A stretch of 64,000 nt of DNA from Agrobacterium tumefaciens (GTDB taxonomy: Bacteria; Pseudomonadota; Alphaproteobacteria; Rhizobiales; Rhizobiaceae), in NCBI RefSeq assembly GCF_017726655.1, contig NZ_CP072308.1, positions 2,802,001 through 2,866,000 of the forward strand, given 5' to 3'. The notes beneath the pieces are model-generated. The model saw nothing but the letters and a program-made list of their open reading frames with translations. It had not been told where the DNA came from and ran no database searches. Position 1 is the first letter of the stretch, and the number at the start of each line of letters is the position of its first letter. Made by a program: the position numbers and the translations under genes. This document shows positions 1-7,547 of the stretch, piece by piece.

Positions 1-50
1 TCCCGCCCTACGGTGAAATCCTCGTAAGCATAGGTCACGACCGGCGCCAT
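1..50 (-). CDS. MaoC-like dehydratase, 5' end only (partial)
   Basis: Only the first 16 codons are in the window; the gene runs off the left edge. The start is ATG at 50 on the minus strand, preceded by a clear GGAGGAAACC ribosome binding site at 51-60. The peptide begins MAPVVTYAYEDFTVG, which resembles the N-terminus of small MaoC/hot-dog-fold enoyl-CoA hydratases often found beside ychF in Rhizobiaceae. The family call is inferred from this short stretch and from gene order; the catalytic hot-dog motif is outside the window. Confidence 0.5.
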   Translation of the reverse strand, partial: MAPVVTYAYEDFTVGR

Positions 51-164
51 GGTTTCCTCCCTTCGCACAGTCAAAGTCGACGCATCTAAGAGGATTTTTC
101 CCTTTACGTAAAGGTCAAATATGGGTGCGGGTAGCTTCTTTTGGGAGAGGCTGGAGCGGACGAA

Positions 165-300
165 TGCTACTTGTCGCCTTCTCCCCGAGGGGGAGAAGGT
201 CGCGGCAGCGGGATGAGGGGGGGTCATTATATCAGGAGAGCTTGTCCTCTCATCCGACCCTTGTGGCCCAGTATCTCTCCCCGGGGTAGAAGAGACAGGC
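165..300. repeat. Rhizobial palindromic intergenic element
   Basis: A 10-bp perfect inverted repeat (CCTTCTCCCC at 177-186, GGGGAGAAGG at 190-199) with a 3-nt loop is followed by GCGGCAGCGGGATGAGG and, about 50 bp later, by a weaker complementary part (CTCATCCGACCC, then CTCTCCCCGGGG). This is the look of the mosaic palindromic repeats scattered between genes in Agrobacterium and Rhizobium. It fills most of the 313 bp between the dehydratase start and the ychF stop; no gene is seen there. The far half is degraded, so the end point is approximate. Confidence 0.6.
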
Positions 301-363
301 GGCAATGTTACCGTTCTTTGGTACACCAGGGAGGCGACCGGCCTTTCCCGCGAAGAGGCCTGC

Positions 364-1467
364 TCAGGTGTTGAAGCGGAAGTGGATGACGTCGCCGTCC
401 TGAACCACATATTCCTTGCCTTCGTCACGGGCCTTGCCAGCTTCCTTCGCGCCGACTTCGCCCTTGAAGGCGACATAGTCGTTATAGGCGATGGTGTTGG
501 CGCGGATGAAGCCGCGTTCGAAATCGGAGTGGATGACACCGGCCGCCTGCGGGGCCTTGGTGCCGCGCTCGATGGTCCAGGCGCGGCATTCCTTCGGGCC
601 GACGGTGAAATAGGTGATGAGATCGAGCAGCTTGTAACCGGCACGGATCAGGCGGTCGAGGCCCGCTTCTTCGAGGCCAAGGGCGGAGAGGAATTCCTTC
701 GCCTCTTCGTCGGGAAGCTGTGCGACCTCGGATTCGATTGCAGCGGAGATGATGACGGTCTCGGCACCCTGGGCCTTGGCCATGTCTGCGACGGCGCGGG
801 TGTGCTCATTGCCATCGACTGCATCGCCTTCTGCGACGTTGCAGACATAGAGGACCGGGTGCGCCGTCAGGAGGTTGAGGCCCTGAAGGATGCGCAGCTC
901 TTCGGCATCGAGCGTGGAGAGCAGGGTGCGGACCGGCTTGCCTTCGTGGAGAAGCTTCAGCGATGCTTCCATCAGCGGCAGCTGCGCCAGCGATTCCTTA
1001 TCCTTCCCGGTGGCGCGCTTGCGGGTCTGTTCCGTGCGGCGCTCGAGGCTTTCGAGGTCGGAGAGCATCAGCTCGGTCTCGATCGTTTCGGCGTCGGCGA
1101 CCGGGTTGATGCGGCCTTCGACGTGCGTGATGTCATCATCCTCGAAGCAGCGCAGGACGTGCACGACGGCATCGACTTCGCGAATGTTGGCGAGAAACTG
1201 GTTGCCGAGGCCTTCACCCTTGGAGGCGCCGCGCACCAGGCCGGCGATATCGACGAAGGAGATGCGGGTGGGGATGATTTCCTTTGAGCCGGCGATGTCG
1301 GCAAGGATTTTCATGCGCGCATCCGGAACCGCCACTTCGCCCGTATTCGGCTCGATGGTGCAGAAGGGATAGTTGGCGGCCTGCGCCGCGGCTGTTTTTG
1401 TCAGCGCGTTGAAGAGAGTGGACTTGCCGACATTTGGCAATCCAACGATACCGCATTTGAAGCCCAT
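364..1467 (-). CDS. ychF: Redox-regulated ATPase YchF (Obg-like)
   Basis: A 367-residue P-loop NTPase of the Obg family, close to the usual YchF length of about 363. The P-loop GLPNVGKST lies at residues 8-16, and the base-specificity motif is NVAE rather than NKxD, which is why YchF proteins prefer ATP over GTP. The C-terminal TGS domain occupies roughly the last 85 residues (from about YFTVGPKE). The cytosolic protein binds ribosomes and modulates oxidative-stress responses and translation. I chose the ATG at 1467 (MGFKCGIVGLP), where homology begins, over an in-frame codon 69 bp upstream. It is transcribed on the minus strand behind pth and the GNAT gene, facing clpS. Confidence 0.95.
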   Translation of the reverse strand: MGFKCGIVGLPNVGKSTLFNALTKTAAAQAANYPFCTIEPNTGEVAVPDARMKILADIAGSKEIIPTRISFVDIAGLVRGASKGEGLGNQFLANIREVDAVVHVLRCFEDDDITHVEGRINPVADAETIETELMLSDLESLERRTEQTRKRATGKDKESLAQLPLMEASLKLLHEGKPVRTLLSTLDAEELRILQGLNLLTAHPVLYVCNVAEGDAVDGNEHTRAVADMAKAQGAETVIISAAIESEVAQLPDEEAKEFLSALGLEEAGLDRLIRAGYKLLDLITYFTVGPKECRAWTIERGTKAPQAAGVIHSDFERGFIRANTIAYNDYVAFKGEVGAKEAGKARDEGKEYVVQDGDVIHFRFNT

Positions 1468-1669
1468 GGCTTGAAACCTGTCCGTTTGAAAGAATTCGTT
1501 GAGGAGCCTTTTGCGGAAACGGCAGGGCAAGGTCAAGCCCGCGGGCCGATTTGTGCGGGCAAAGCCCCTTTAATGGCGCGGAATTTCGGGCAGGGTTGCC
1601 GATGCCGCGGTTGCGGCGCAATATGAGCGGGTCAAGCGATCGATCTTTCGTCATCAACGGGGTTTTCCC

Positions 1670-2020
1670 ATGAGCAACCGCGATGAACGGCAGGCACGAG
1701 CGGCCATGATGAGTGACAGTCCTGTCGATCTCAAACCAAAACCAAAGGTCAAGCCGAAGCTGGAGCGGCCAAAGCTCTATAAGGTCATTCTGCTGAACGA
1801 CGACTACACGCCGCGTGAATTCGTGACCGTCGTGCTGAAGGCCGTCTTCCGCATGAGCGAGGAGGCCGGTCACCGGGTGATGATGACGGCGCATCGCTTC
1901 GGCAGCGCGGTGGTTGTCGTCTGTGAGCGGGATATCGCCGAGACGAAAGCCAAGGAGGCGACCGACCTTGGCAAGGAGGCGGGATTTCCGCTGATGTTCA
2001 CCACCGAGCCGGAAGAGTGA
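1670..2020 (+). CDS. clpS: ATP-dependent Clp protease adaptor ClpS (ClpS2-like)
   Basis: A 116-residue adaptor that delivers N-degron substrates to ClpAP. The core LYKVILLNDDYTPREFV holds the conserved NDD/TP substrate-pocket residues, followed by the MMTAHRFGSAVV helix-strand segment. The basic, proline/lysine-rich N-terminal extension (residues 15-35) and the sequence resemble ClpS2, the second ClpS of Agrobacterium, rather than the housekeeping ClpS1 beside clpA; no clpA lies here. The start is uncertain: ATG at 1670 or ATG at 1706 (MMSDSPVDL); neither has a strong ribosome binding site. The gene is alone on the plus strand and ends 3 bp from the intended stop of the convergent GNAT gene. 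Confidence 0.9.
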   Translation: MSNRDERQARAAMMSDSPVDLKPKPKVKPKLERPKLYKVILLNDDYTPREFVTVVLKAVFRMSEEAGHRVMMTAHRFGSAVVVVCERDIAETKAKEATDLGKEAGFPLMFTTEPEE

Positions 2021-2023
2021 ACG

Positions 2024-2475
2024 TCACTCCTGCCGGATCTGAAACCCCGTCTTGTTCTGCACGAAGCCGCAGCTTTCGTAAAAGGCGTGAACCTCGGGAT
2101 CTGCCTGCCGGTGAGCAGCATGACCTTGTAGCAGTTCGCCGCAAAGGCCGCCTCGACGGCATGGCGCACGACTGCGCGCCCGTAACCTCGGCCGCGACGG
2201 TTTTCGCGCGTCACCACGTTTTCGGTAAGGGCATAGGGACGGGCGGCGCGCGTGAGGTTTGGAACGATCTGTAGCGTGGCCGTGGCGACCGCGTCCTCGC
2301 CGTCGGTCGCAAGAAAAATGGAGAGCCCCGGCTGGGCCAGGATGGCGGCGAACGCCGTATCCGCTTCTTCTGCCGACATGTCTCGGTCGGCCGGATTGAG
2401 CGTACGATAAAGTTCAAGCAATTCAGCGAGGTCGTCGCGCTCCGCCTCTCGCAAGACGACGGTGTCAGGTGACAT
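2024..2475 (-). pseudogene. GNAT N-acetyltransferase, frameshifted near the C-terminus
   Basis: Residues 1-125 read as a normal small GNAT enzyme, with the acetyl-CoA loop RRGRGYGRAVV. After LLTGR the frame changes. As written, the ORF continues antisense through clpS down to 1870 with non-GNAT sequence. Restoring one base at 2103-2106 gives DPEVHAFYESCGF followed by VQNKTGFQIRQE and a TGA at 2024-2026, a textbook GNAT ending that stops 3 bp from the clpS stop. So this is a 1-bp deletion, either a true mutation or a sequencing error. The gene starts 6 bp after the pth stop and is probably co-transcribed with pth. Substrate unknown. Confidence 0.75.
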
Positions 2476-2481
2476 TGATCC

Positions 2482-3198
2482 TCAATCCTTCTTGCCGAAC
2501 ATGCGCTTCAGCATCTCGGCCATCGGCCCGGTTTCCGGCAGCGTTTTCGGCTGGGCGCTGTTACGCGCCTGATGGATATGGGACTGCGCAGCGGGCCTGG
2601 CTGCCTTGGCCGGCTTCTCGGCTTCGGGCTTGCTGCCCGTGGCCAGCGCCAGCTTGTTCATCAGCTGGGAATCCTCAGCCTTCACCAGCATGGAGGCGTT
2701 GTCGGCGATCGCGTCGAGCAGCGGCTCCAGCCATGTCTTGTCGGCCTTGGCAAAATCGCCGAGCACATGGCCGTGCACCCGTTCCTTGTCGCCGGGATGT
2801 CCTATGCCGAGGCGCAGGCGGCGGTACTCCTTGCCGCAATGGGCGTCGAGGGATTTCAGGCCATTATGGCCGCCATGCCCGCCACCCGTCTTGATGCGGG
2901 CGCGGCCGGCCGGCAAGTCCAGTTCGTCATGGATGGCGATGATATCCGCGGGCGAAAGCTTGTAGAAGCGCATGGCTTCGCCAACCGATTCACCGGAAAG
3001 GTTCATGTAGGTCAGCGGCTTCATCAGCAGGATTTTTTCGCCGGCGATGTCGCCCTCGGAGATCTCCGCCTTGAATTTCCGAGACCAGGGCGCAAAGGAG
3101 GGCAGGCGCTGCAACGCATCGACAGCCATGAAGCCGATGTTATGACGGTTTCCGGCGTATTGCGCGCCGGGATTACCAAGTCCTGCGATGATCTTCAT
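2482..3198 (-). CDS. pth: Peptidyl-tRNA hydrolase
   Basis: A 238-residue enzyme that cleaves peptidyl-tRNA released from stalled ribosomes, an essential cytosolic recycling step. It begins [11 protein letters not shown] with the catalytic histidine in NRHNIGF (about residue 20) and the conserved motifs [14 protein letters not shown] and GGGHGGHNG. The C-terminus carries a 50-residue Ala/Lys/Pro-rich tail beyond the catalytic domain, as is common in rhizobia. I chose the ATG at 3198, where the conserved N-terminus begins. In relatives pth usually follows rplY directly; here two genes intervene. Confidence 0.95.
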   Translation of the reverse strand: MKIIAGLGNPGAQYAGNRHNIGFMAVDALQRLPSFAPWSRKFKAEISEGDIAGEKILLMKPLTYMNLSGESVGEAMRFYKLSPADIIAIHDELDLPAGRARIKTGGGHGGHNGLKSLDAHCGKEYRRLRLGIGHPGDKERVHGHVLGDFAKADKTWLEPLLDAIADNASMLVKAEDSQLMNKLALATGSKPEAEKPAKAARPAAQSHIHQARNSAQPKTLPETGPMAEMLKRMFGKKD

Positions 3199-3285
3199 GG
3201 GGCTTGTCCGCGTTTTGCCTGATGATGGTGTTGTCACCATCCCGAAAACCGCCGGCTGTCAATCTTTTTGTGCCTGCGAAAGGTA

Positions 3286-3999
3286 TCAGGGGCTGATGAG
3301 ATCGTAGCGGTCGAAGATTTTCTGCTGCGTTCCATCGGCGATCAACTGGTCTAGTCGCGTCTGCAATCTGGCAATGATCTCGTCCGGGACGCTCTTGTTG
3401 CAGGCGAGCCCGAGCTGTTGTCGCGCAAGCGTTATCACCTCGCTGAAGGTGTCGGCGGGCAGGCTTTTTAACGTGCTTTCAGACATGGGCATCAGATCGA
3501 TGCGGCCGGCTGCCAGCTTGTGGAAGGTGATTTCGAAATCCGCGCCGACATCCACCTGCGGGAAGCCGAGCTTTTGCAGAAGGGCTTCGGTGTAATCTCC
3601 ACGCTGGGTTCCGACGCGATATTTTTTCGCGTCCTCGAGAGTGGCAGCCTGGATGTTTGCCTTGCGGCGGGCGACAAGCACGTTGCGATCGGTGTGAATG
3701 GGGGCAACCCATTTGAACAGGTTTTCCCGTTCCGGCGTCCTTGCGGTGGCGAAAACGCAGTGCATCGGTTGGGTCGTTGCCAATGCGATGGCCCGCGCCC
3801 AAGGCATGACCGTAACCTCGTAATCCGTTTTTGTCTGCTCGAGCACGATCTTCAGCTGATCGAAATAGACGCCGCGCACACTGCCATCACTGGCCTGGAC
3901 ATTATAAGGCGGGTAGACCTCGGTTGTCAGAAACAGTTTGTCTGCGTTTGCCGGCGTGGTGAGAGCAAGAAAGATCAGGCAGGTGCGGATCAATCTCAT
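3286..3999 (-). CDS. Orphan periplasmic substrate-binding protein (SBP_bac_3 type)
   Basis: A 237-residue secreted protein with a signal peptide (residues 1-19, cleavage after ANA) and a type II periplasmic-binding-protein fold of the amino-acid-binding class. It shows the typical TEVYPPYN first strand and loop and a C-terminal helix ending FDRYDLISP. No ABC permease or ATPase gene is nearby. It starts 16 bp after the stop of the membrane GGDEF-EAL gene, so the two are almost certainly one transcript. ATG at 3999 has a GGGGA ribosome binding site. I infer a sensory rather than transport role: it may present a ligand to the periplasmic domain of its partner. The ligand is unknown. Confidence 0.8.
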   Translation of the reverse strand: MRLIRTCLIFLALTTPANADKLFLTTEVYPPYNVQASDGSVRGVYFDQLKIVLEQTKTDYEVTVMPWARAIALATTQPMHCVFATARTPERENLFKWVAPIHTDRNVLVARRKANIQAATLEDAKKYRVGTQRGDYTEALLQKLGFPQVDVGADFEITFHKLAAGRIDLMPMSESTLKSLPADTFSEVITLARQQLGLACNKSVPDEIIARLQTRLDQLIADGTQQKIFDRYDLISP

Positions 4000-4015
4000 G
4001 ACATTCCCCAATGTT

Positions 4016-6403
4016 TCAGGCTTGCCGGGCGGCAATGCGATTTTGATCGGTGATCTCACCCAGACCGGCGATCAGCTTATCGAGAGGCTGCGGCCGGGCG
4101 AAGAGGTAACCCTGGCCAAAATCCGCGCCAATCTCGGTCAGAAGTTGCTTCTGCTCCTCGGTTTCGATGCCCTCTGCGATGACGGTGCAGTTCATCTTGT
4201 GCGAGATGGCCGCGATACCTTCGACCAGCATGCGGCTGCGTTGCCGGATTTCCGGTCCGTCGTCGCAGATAGAACGGGTAAAGGATTGATCGATCTTGAC
4301 GATATCGACCGGGAAGCGGCTGAGATAGCTCAGCGACGAGTAACCCGTTCCGAAGTCGTCGAGCGCGATGCGGCAACCGAGCTGATGGATGGCATTGAGG
4401 ATCGCCCGGATCTGCGGATCGTTTTTCATGATGACCGCTTCGGTGATCTCGATCACAAGGCGGGCGGGAACGATGCCGTGGCGGTGAAGGACACCCGCGA
4501 TGCGTGTCGGTAGGCCCGGTTCGAATTGCAGCGGCGAAACATTGACGGCGACATAGGTCTGCTCCATGCCGGGCAGGTGCGAAAGCCTCGCGAGATTGGC
4601 GATCGCCTGATCGAGGATGACATTGCCGATACGCTGAATAGTGCCGTTTTCTTCTGCAAGACGGACGATGGTCGCCGGGGAAAGCAACCCTTTTTCCGGA
4701 TGATTGAGACGCAGCAGCGCCTCGAAACCTGTCGTGCGGCCAGTGCCAAGGTTCTGTATCGGCTGGAAATAAGCCTCGAACCAATCGTCGGACAGCGCCT
4801 GGGCAATATCGCGCTCCAACTCCGCATGTTCGCGGGCACGATCCATGATCGAGCTGTCGAAGACCTGCGAGCCGTTCTTGCCCATGCGTTTGCGGGTATA
4901 CATCGCCATATCGGCATTTTGGAGGAGTTCCGAGGCGCTTGACGCGTGCAACGGATAGACGGCCATGCCGATGCTGGCGCTGATGCGAATGCTGTTATTG
5001 TCGATCTCGAAGGGTGTATCGAGCATGGCGCCGATGCGTTCGCAGAACTGCCGCGCGCGCTCTTCCACCTTTTCGCCGGCGAGCAGTATAGCAAATTCGT
5101 CGCCGCCCAGACGCGATGCGCTGTCGAGCGGCGTCAAAAGTGGCTCCAGTTTTGCGGTGAACTGTTTGAGCACGGCATCACCGGCGGCATGGCCGAGATT
5201 GTCGTTGATGGCTTTGAAGCGGTCGAGATCGATGAACAGGCAGGCGAGTTCGCTGCCGTTTTGGTCCGCATCGCGGATTTGCAGATCGAGAATGCCCTCA
5301 AAGCCCTGTCGGTTGAACAGGCCGGTCAGATGGTCGGAAATCGCCTGCTGGCGGTTGCGCTTTTCCGACTGGCGCAATTCGGTGACGTCGGTCATGACGC
5401 AGAGACAGGTGCTCTGATGGGCCGCATCGCCGGAATGGAGGGCCTTTTCCAGGACAAGCGCGTCCATGACGCTGCCATCCATGCACCGAAAACGCACGGT
5501 AATGCCGTTGTGTGACGCATCGGGCAAGGGGTGCGCCGTCCTGCGCTGCTGGAACAGGAGCCGGTCATCGGGGTGGATAAGATCGGCAAAATTCAGGCCG
5601 AGTATCCGGCTGCGGTCGTAGCCCGTTGCCTGTATCCAATAATCACTGACGGCGGCGATGCGGTCATGACTATCCAGCGAGAACAGCATGGCCGGCGTAC
5701 GGTTGTAGATTTCCGTCTTGCGGGCGTGGGCATTCTTGATTTCCAGCTCTTCCTTTTCGAGCTGGGACTGCATTTCGTTGAAGCTTTTCGCGAGTCGGCC
5801 GATTTCGTCCTTCGAACGCCAGTCGACGTGATGGCGAGAACCCAGCCGCCGTGTCGCCTCTATCGCGGCCGCCAGCCGCATCAGCGGACGGATCACCATG
5901 AAGCGATTGCCGGCGATGGCTGCAATAACGATGGTGACGACGGCCACGATGAAAATCGTGATGAAAGCCAGTTCGGTGCGGCTCAGGGAGGTCAAAAGGC
6001 CGACGTCGTCGTAATAAACGGTCAGCAGCCCCACGGTAACGACGCCCTTGGTCGTCTTGTAGGTGACCTCACGGCTCGTCGAGGCGGCTTCCTGGATGAT
6101 GTCGCTGCCGGCGGTCTGGATGATGTCGAGCTGGCCGGACGTGTCCTTGACCTCGACCATGCGGATCATGGGGTCGGAAACGAGGGTGCCGGTAATCTGG
6201 TTGATGGTGTCGTCATCCAGATCCCACAGCGGCCGGGCAAGCGCCTGCGCATTGGTGGAGAGGAGGATTTCGAGATGGTTGCGCTGGCTGCGAATGGCTT
6301 CATGGTAGGAAAGCGTCAGCAAAAGCGTAAAGAGCGGTGCGACCACTGTGAGAAGTGCGCCGGAAACAATCGCGATAAAGCGGCTTTCGACGGAATGAGC
6401 CAT
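4016..6403 (-). CDS. Membrane HAMP-PAS-GGDEF-EAL c-di-GMP enzyme
   Basis: 795 residues: TM1 about 10-32, a periplasmic domain about 33-143, TM2 about 144-164, HAMP 165-220, PAS about 228-345, GGDEF about 350-515 and EAL about 530-780. The diguanylate cyclase signature RLGGDEF is intact at 431-437. The phosphodiesterase side keeps EALLRL (561-566), VNVSP, EITE and DDFGTGYSSL. Both activities are therefore possible. The small periplasmic domain is a likely site for an external signal, plausibly relayed by the binding protein encoded just downstream. The two genes lie between rplY and pth, a neighbourhood usually made of translation genes. Confidence 0.92.
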   Translation of the reverse strand: MAHSVESRFIAIVSGALLTVVAPLFTLLLTLSYHEAIRSQRNHLEILLSTNAQALARPLWDLDDDTINQITGTLVSDPMIRMVEVKDTSGQLDIIQTAGSDIIQEAASTSREVTYKTTKGVVTVGLLTVYYDDVGLLTSLSRTELAFITIFIVAVVTIVIAAIAGNRFMVIRPLMRLAAAIEATRRLGSRHHVDWRSKDEIGRLAKSFNEMQSQLEKEELEIKNAHARKTEIYNRTPAMLFSLDSHDRIAAVSDYWIQATGYDRSRILGLNFADLIHPDDRLLFQQRRTAHPLPDASHNGITVRFRCMDGSVMDALVLEKALHSGDAAHQSTCLCVMTDVTELRQSEKRNRQQAISDHLTGLFNRQGFEGILDLQIRDADQNGSELACLFIDLDRFKAINDNLGHAAGDAVLKQFTAKLEPLLTPLDSASRLGGDEFAILLAGEKVEERARQFCERIGAMLDTPFEIDNNSIRISASIGMAVYPLHASSASELLQNADMAMYTRKRMGKNGSQVFDSSIMDRAREHAELERDIAQALSDDWFEAYFQPIQNLGTGRTTGFEALLRLNHPEKGLLSPATIVRLAEENGTIQRIGNVILDQAIANLARLSHLPGMEQTYVAVNVSPLQFEPGLPTRIAGVLHRHGIVPARLVIEITEAVIMKNDPQIRAILNAIHQLGCRIALDDFGTGYSSLSYLSRFPVDIVKIDQSFTRSICDDGPEIRQRSRMLVEGIAAISHKMNCTVIAEGIETEEQKQLLTEIGADFGQGYLFARPQPLDKLIAGLGEITDQNRIAARQA

Positions 6404-6570
6404 GTTAAATCGCAGTTACCCCTTGCCCCAGACTTGCTGCGCCGCGTTTTCTTCCGTCTGGAGATTCCACGGCAGCGCAAGTGTATCGTTTCACGGAAGT
6501 GTTAATCGACGCTGAAACGGCCCGCCCATCATGGCTGGGCGGCAAGCTTTCTGGAATTAAAGTTCATAAA

Positions 6571-6604
6571 AACTAAAAGGCCCGTTCCGAAACCGGAACG
6601 GGCC
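6571..6604 (-). terminator. Rho-independent terminator of rplY
   Basis: An 11-bp perfect stem (GGCCCGTTCCG at 6579-6589 with CGGAACGGGCC at 6594-6604, loop AAAC). Read on the minus strand it is followed by TTTTAGTT. It sits 35 bp past the rplY stop and separates rplY from the GGDEF-EAL gene. Confidence 0.85.
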
Positions 6605-6638
6605 CAATCTTATAATCTGCAAGCCTTGCGGCCGCTGA

Positions 6639-7250
6639 TTATTCCTCGGAAGCTTCTTCAGCTGCGGCTTCTTCTTCAACGCCAGCTGCCGGAGCAACGA
6701 TCGTTGCGATCGTGAAGTCACGGTCAGCGATAACAGGCGTGATGTTCTTCGGCAGCTTGACGTTCGAGATGTGAACGCTGTCGCCGATCTTCAGGCCGGA
6801 GAGGTCAACCGTGATGGCTTCCGGAATGTCGTTGGCCGGGCAGTGGAACTCCACCGTGTGGCGAACGATGTTCAGAACGCCGCCGATCTTGATGTCCGAC
6901 TTTTCTTCGTTTTCGAAGTGAACCGGAATTTCGACGTTGACGAGCGTGTTGCCCGAGACGCGCAGGAAGTCGACATGCATGGTGAAGTCGCGGACCGGAT
7001 CAAGCTGGTAATCCTTCGGGAGAACCTTGATCTTCTTGCCGTCGACGTCGATCGTCGCAACCGTCGTCATGAAACCGCCAGCGTGGATACGCTTGGTGAC
7101 TTCGTTGGTCGAGAGCGCGATGGAAATGGGGGCCTGCTTGTCACCATAGATGACAGCGGGAATCAAACCGTTGCGGCGAAGTTCACGAGAGGACCCCTTA
7201 CCAACTCGTTCGCGCGCCTCGGCCTTGAGCTCATACGATTCTTTGCTCAT
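6639..7250 (-). CDS. rplY: 50S ribosomal protein L25, long Ctc form
   Basis: A 203-residue 5S-rRNA-binding ribosomal protein with the N-terminal L25 barrel (residues 1-95) and the C-terminal TL5/Ctc domain (to about 185). It ends in an alanine/glutamate-rich tail. The N-terminus [20 protein letters not shown] is the conserved L25 signature. ATG at 7250 follows AAAGGAATTGCC. It has its own promoter and terminator and so forms a single-gene unit here. Confidence 0.95.
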   Translation of the reverse strand: MSKESYELKAEARERVGKGSSRELRRNGLIPAVIYGDKQAPISIALSTNEVTKRIHAGGFMTTVATIDVDGKKIKVLPKDYQLDPVRDFTMHVDFLRVSGNTLVNVEIPVHFENEEKSDIKIGGVLNIVRHTVEFHCPANDIPEAITVDLSGLKIGDSVHISNVKLPKNITPVIADRDFTIATIVAPAAGVEEEAAAEEASEE

Positions 7251-7364
7251 GGCAATTCCTTTCGAGGTTATATGGAGAGTTCATGCCCGCGGGCGCTGAA
7301 CTGGGGAGGCGCCAGGCACCATCCCACCCGCGTTGCCTCCAAGGGTGTCTACACGGGTGCGGGC

Positions 7365-7393
7365 GCTATAATACAAACGGCAGACAAAGACAA
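7365..7393 (-). promoter_or_regulatory. Probable sigma-70-type promoter for rplY
   Basis: On the minus strand TTGTCT (7388-7393) and TATAGC (7365-7370) are separated by exactly 17 bp. It lies about 115 bp upstream of the rplY start in the 297-bp gap between rplY and the divergent MHYT gene. Based on sequence match only. Confidence 0.4.
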
Positions 7394-7547
7394 GAGTGGC
7401 CGGGTTTTGGCTGCTGCCGCCTTGTAATTTTATTAGAATGATCTAATTCACTCGCTTGTTGCAACTTTTAATATGTGCTTATCCATGCACATAAACCGGG
7501 TGAAAACTTGGCAACTGATAAGGCTATGCGCAACTCCAATCGCGTAG

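Noticed and set aside
382..1287. Long plus-strand open frame (301 codons) antisense to ychF
   Set aside because: It is the mirror of a GC-rich gene; the minus-strand frame encodes clear YchF motifs.
1870..2023. C-terminal extension of the GNAT frame antisense to clpS
   Set aside because: It arises from the 1-bp frameshift; the restored frame stops at 2024.
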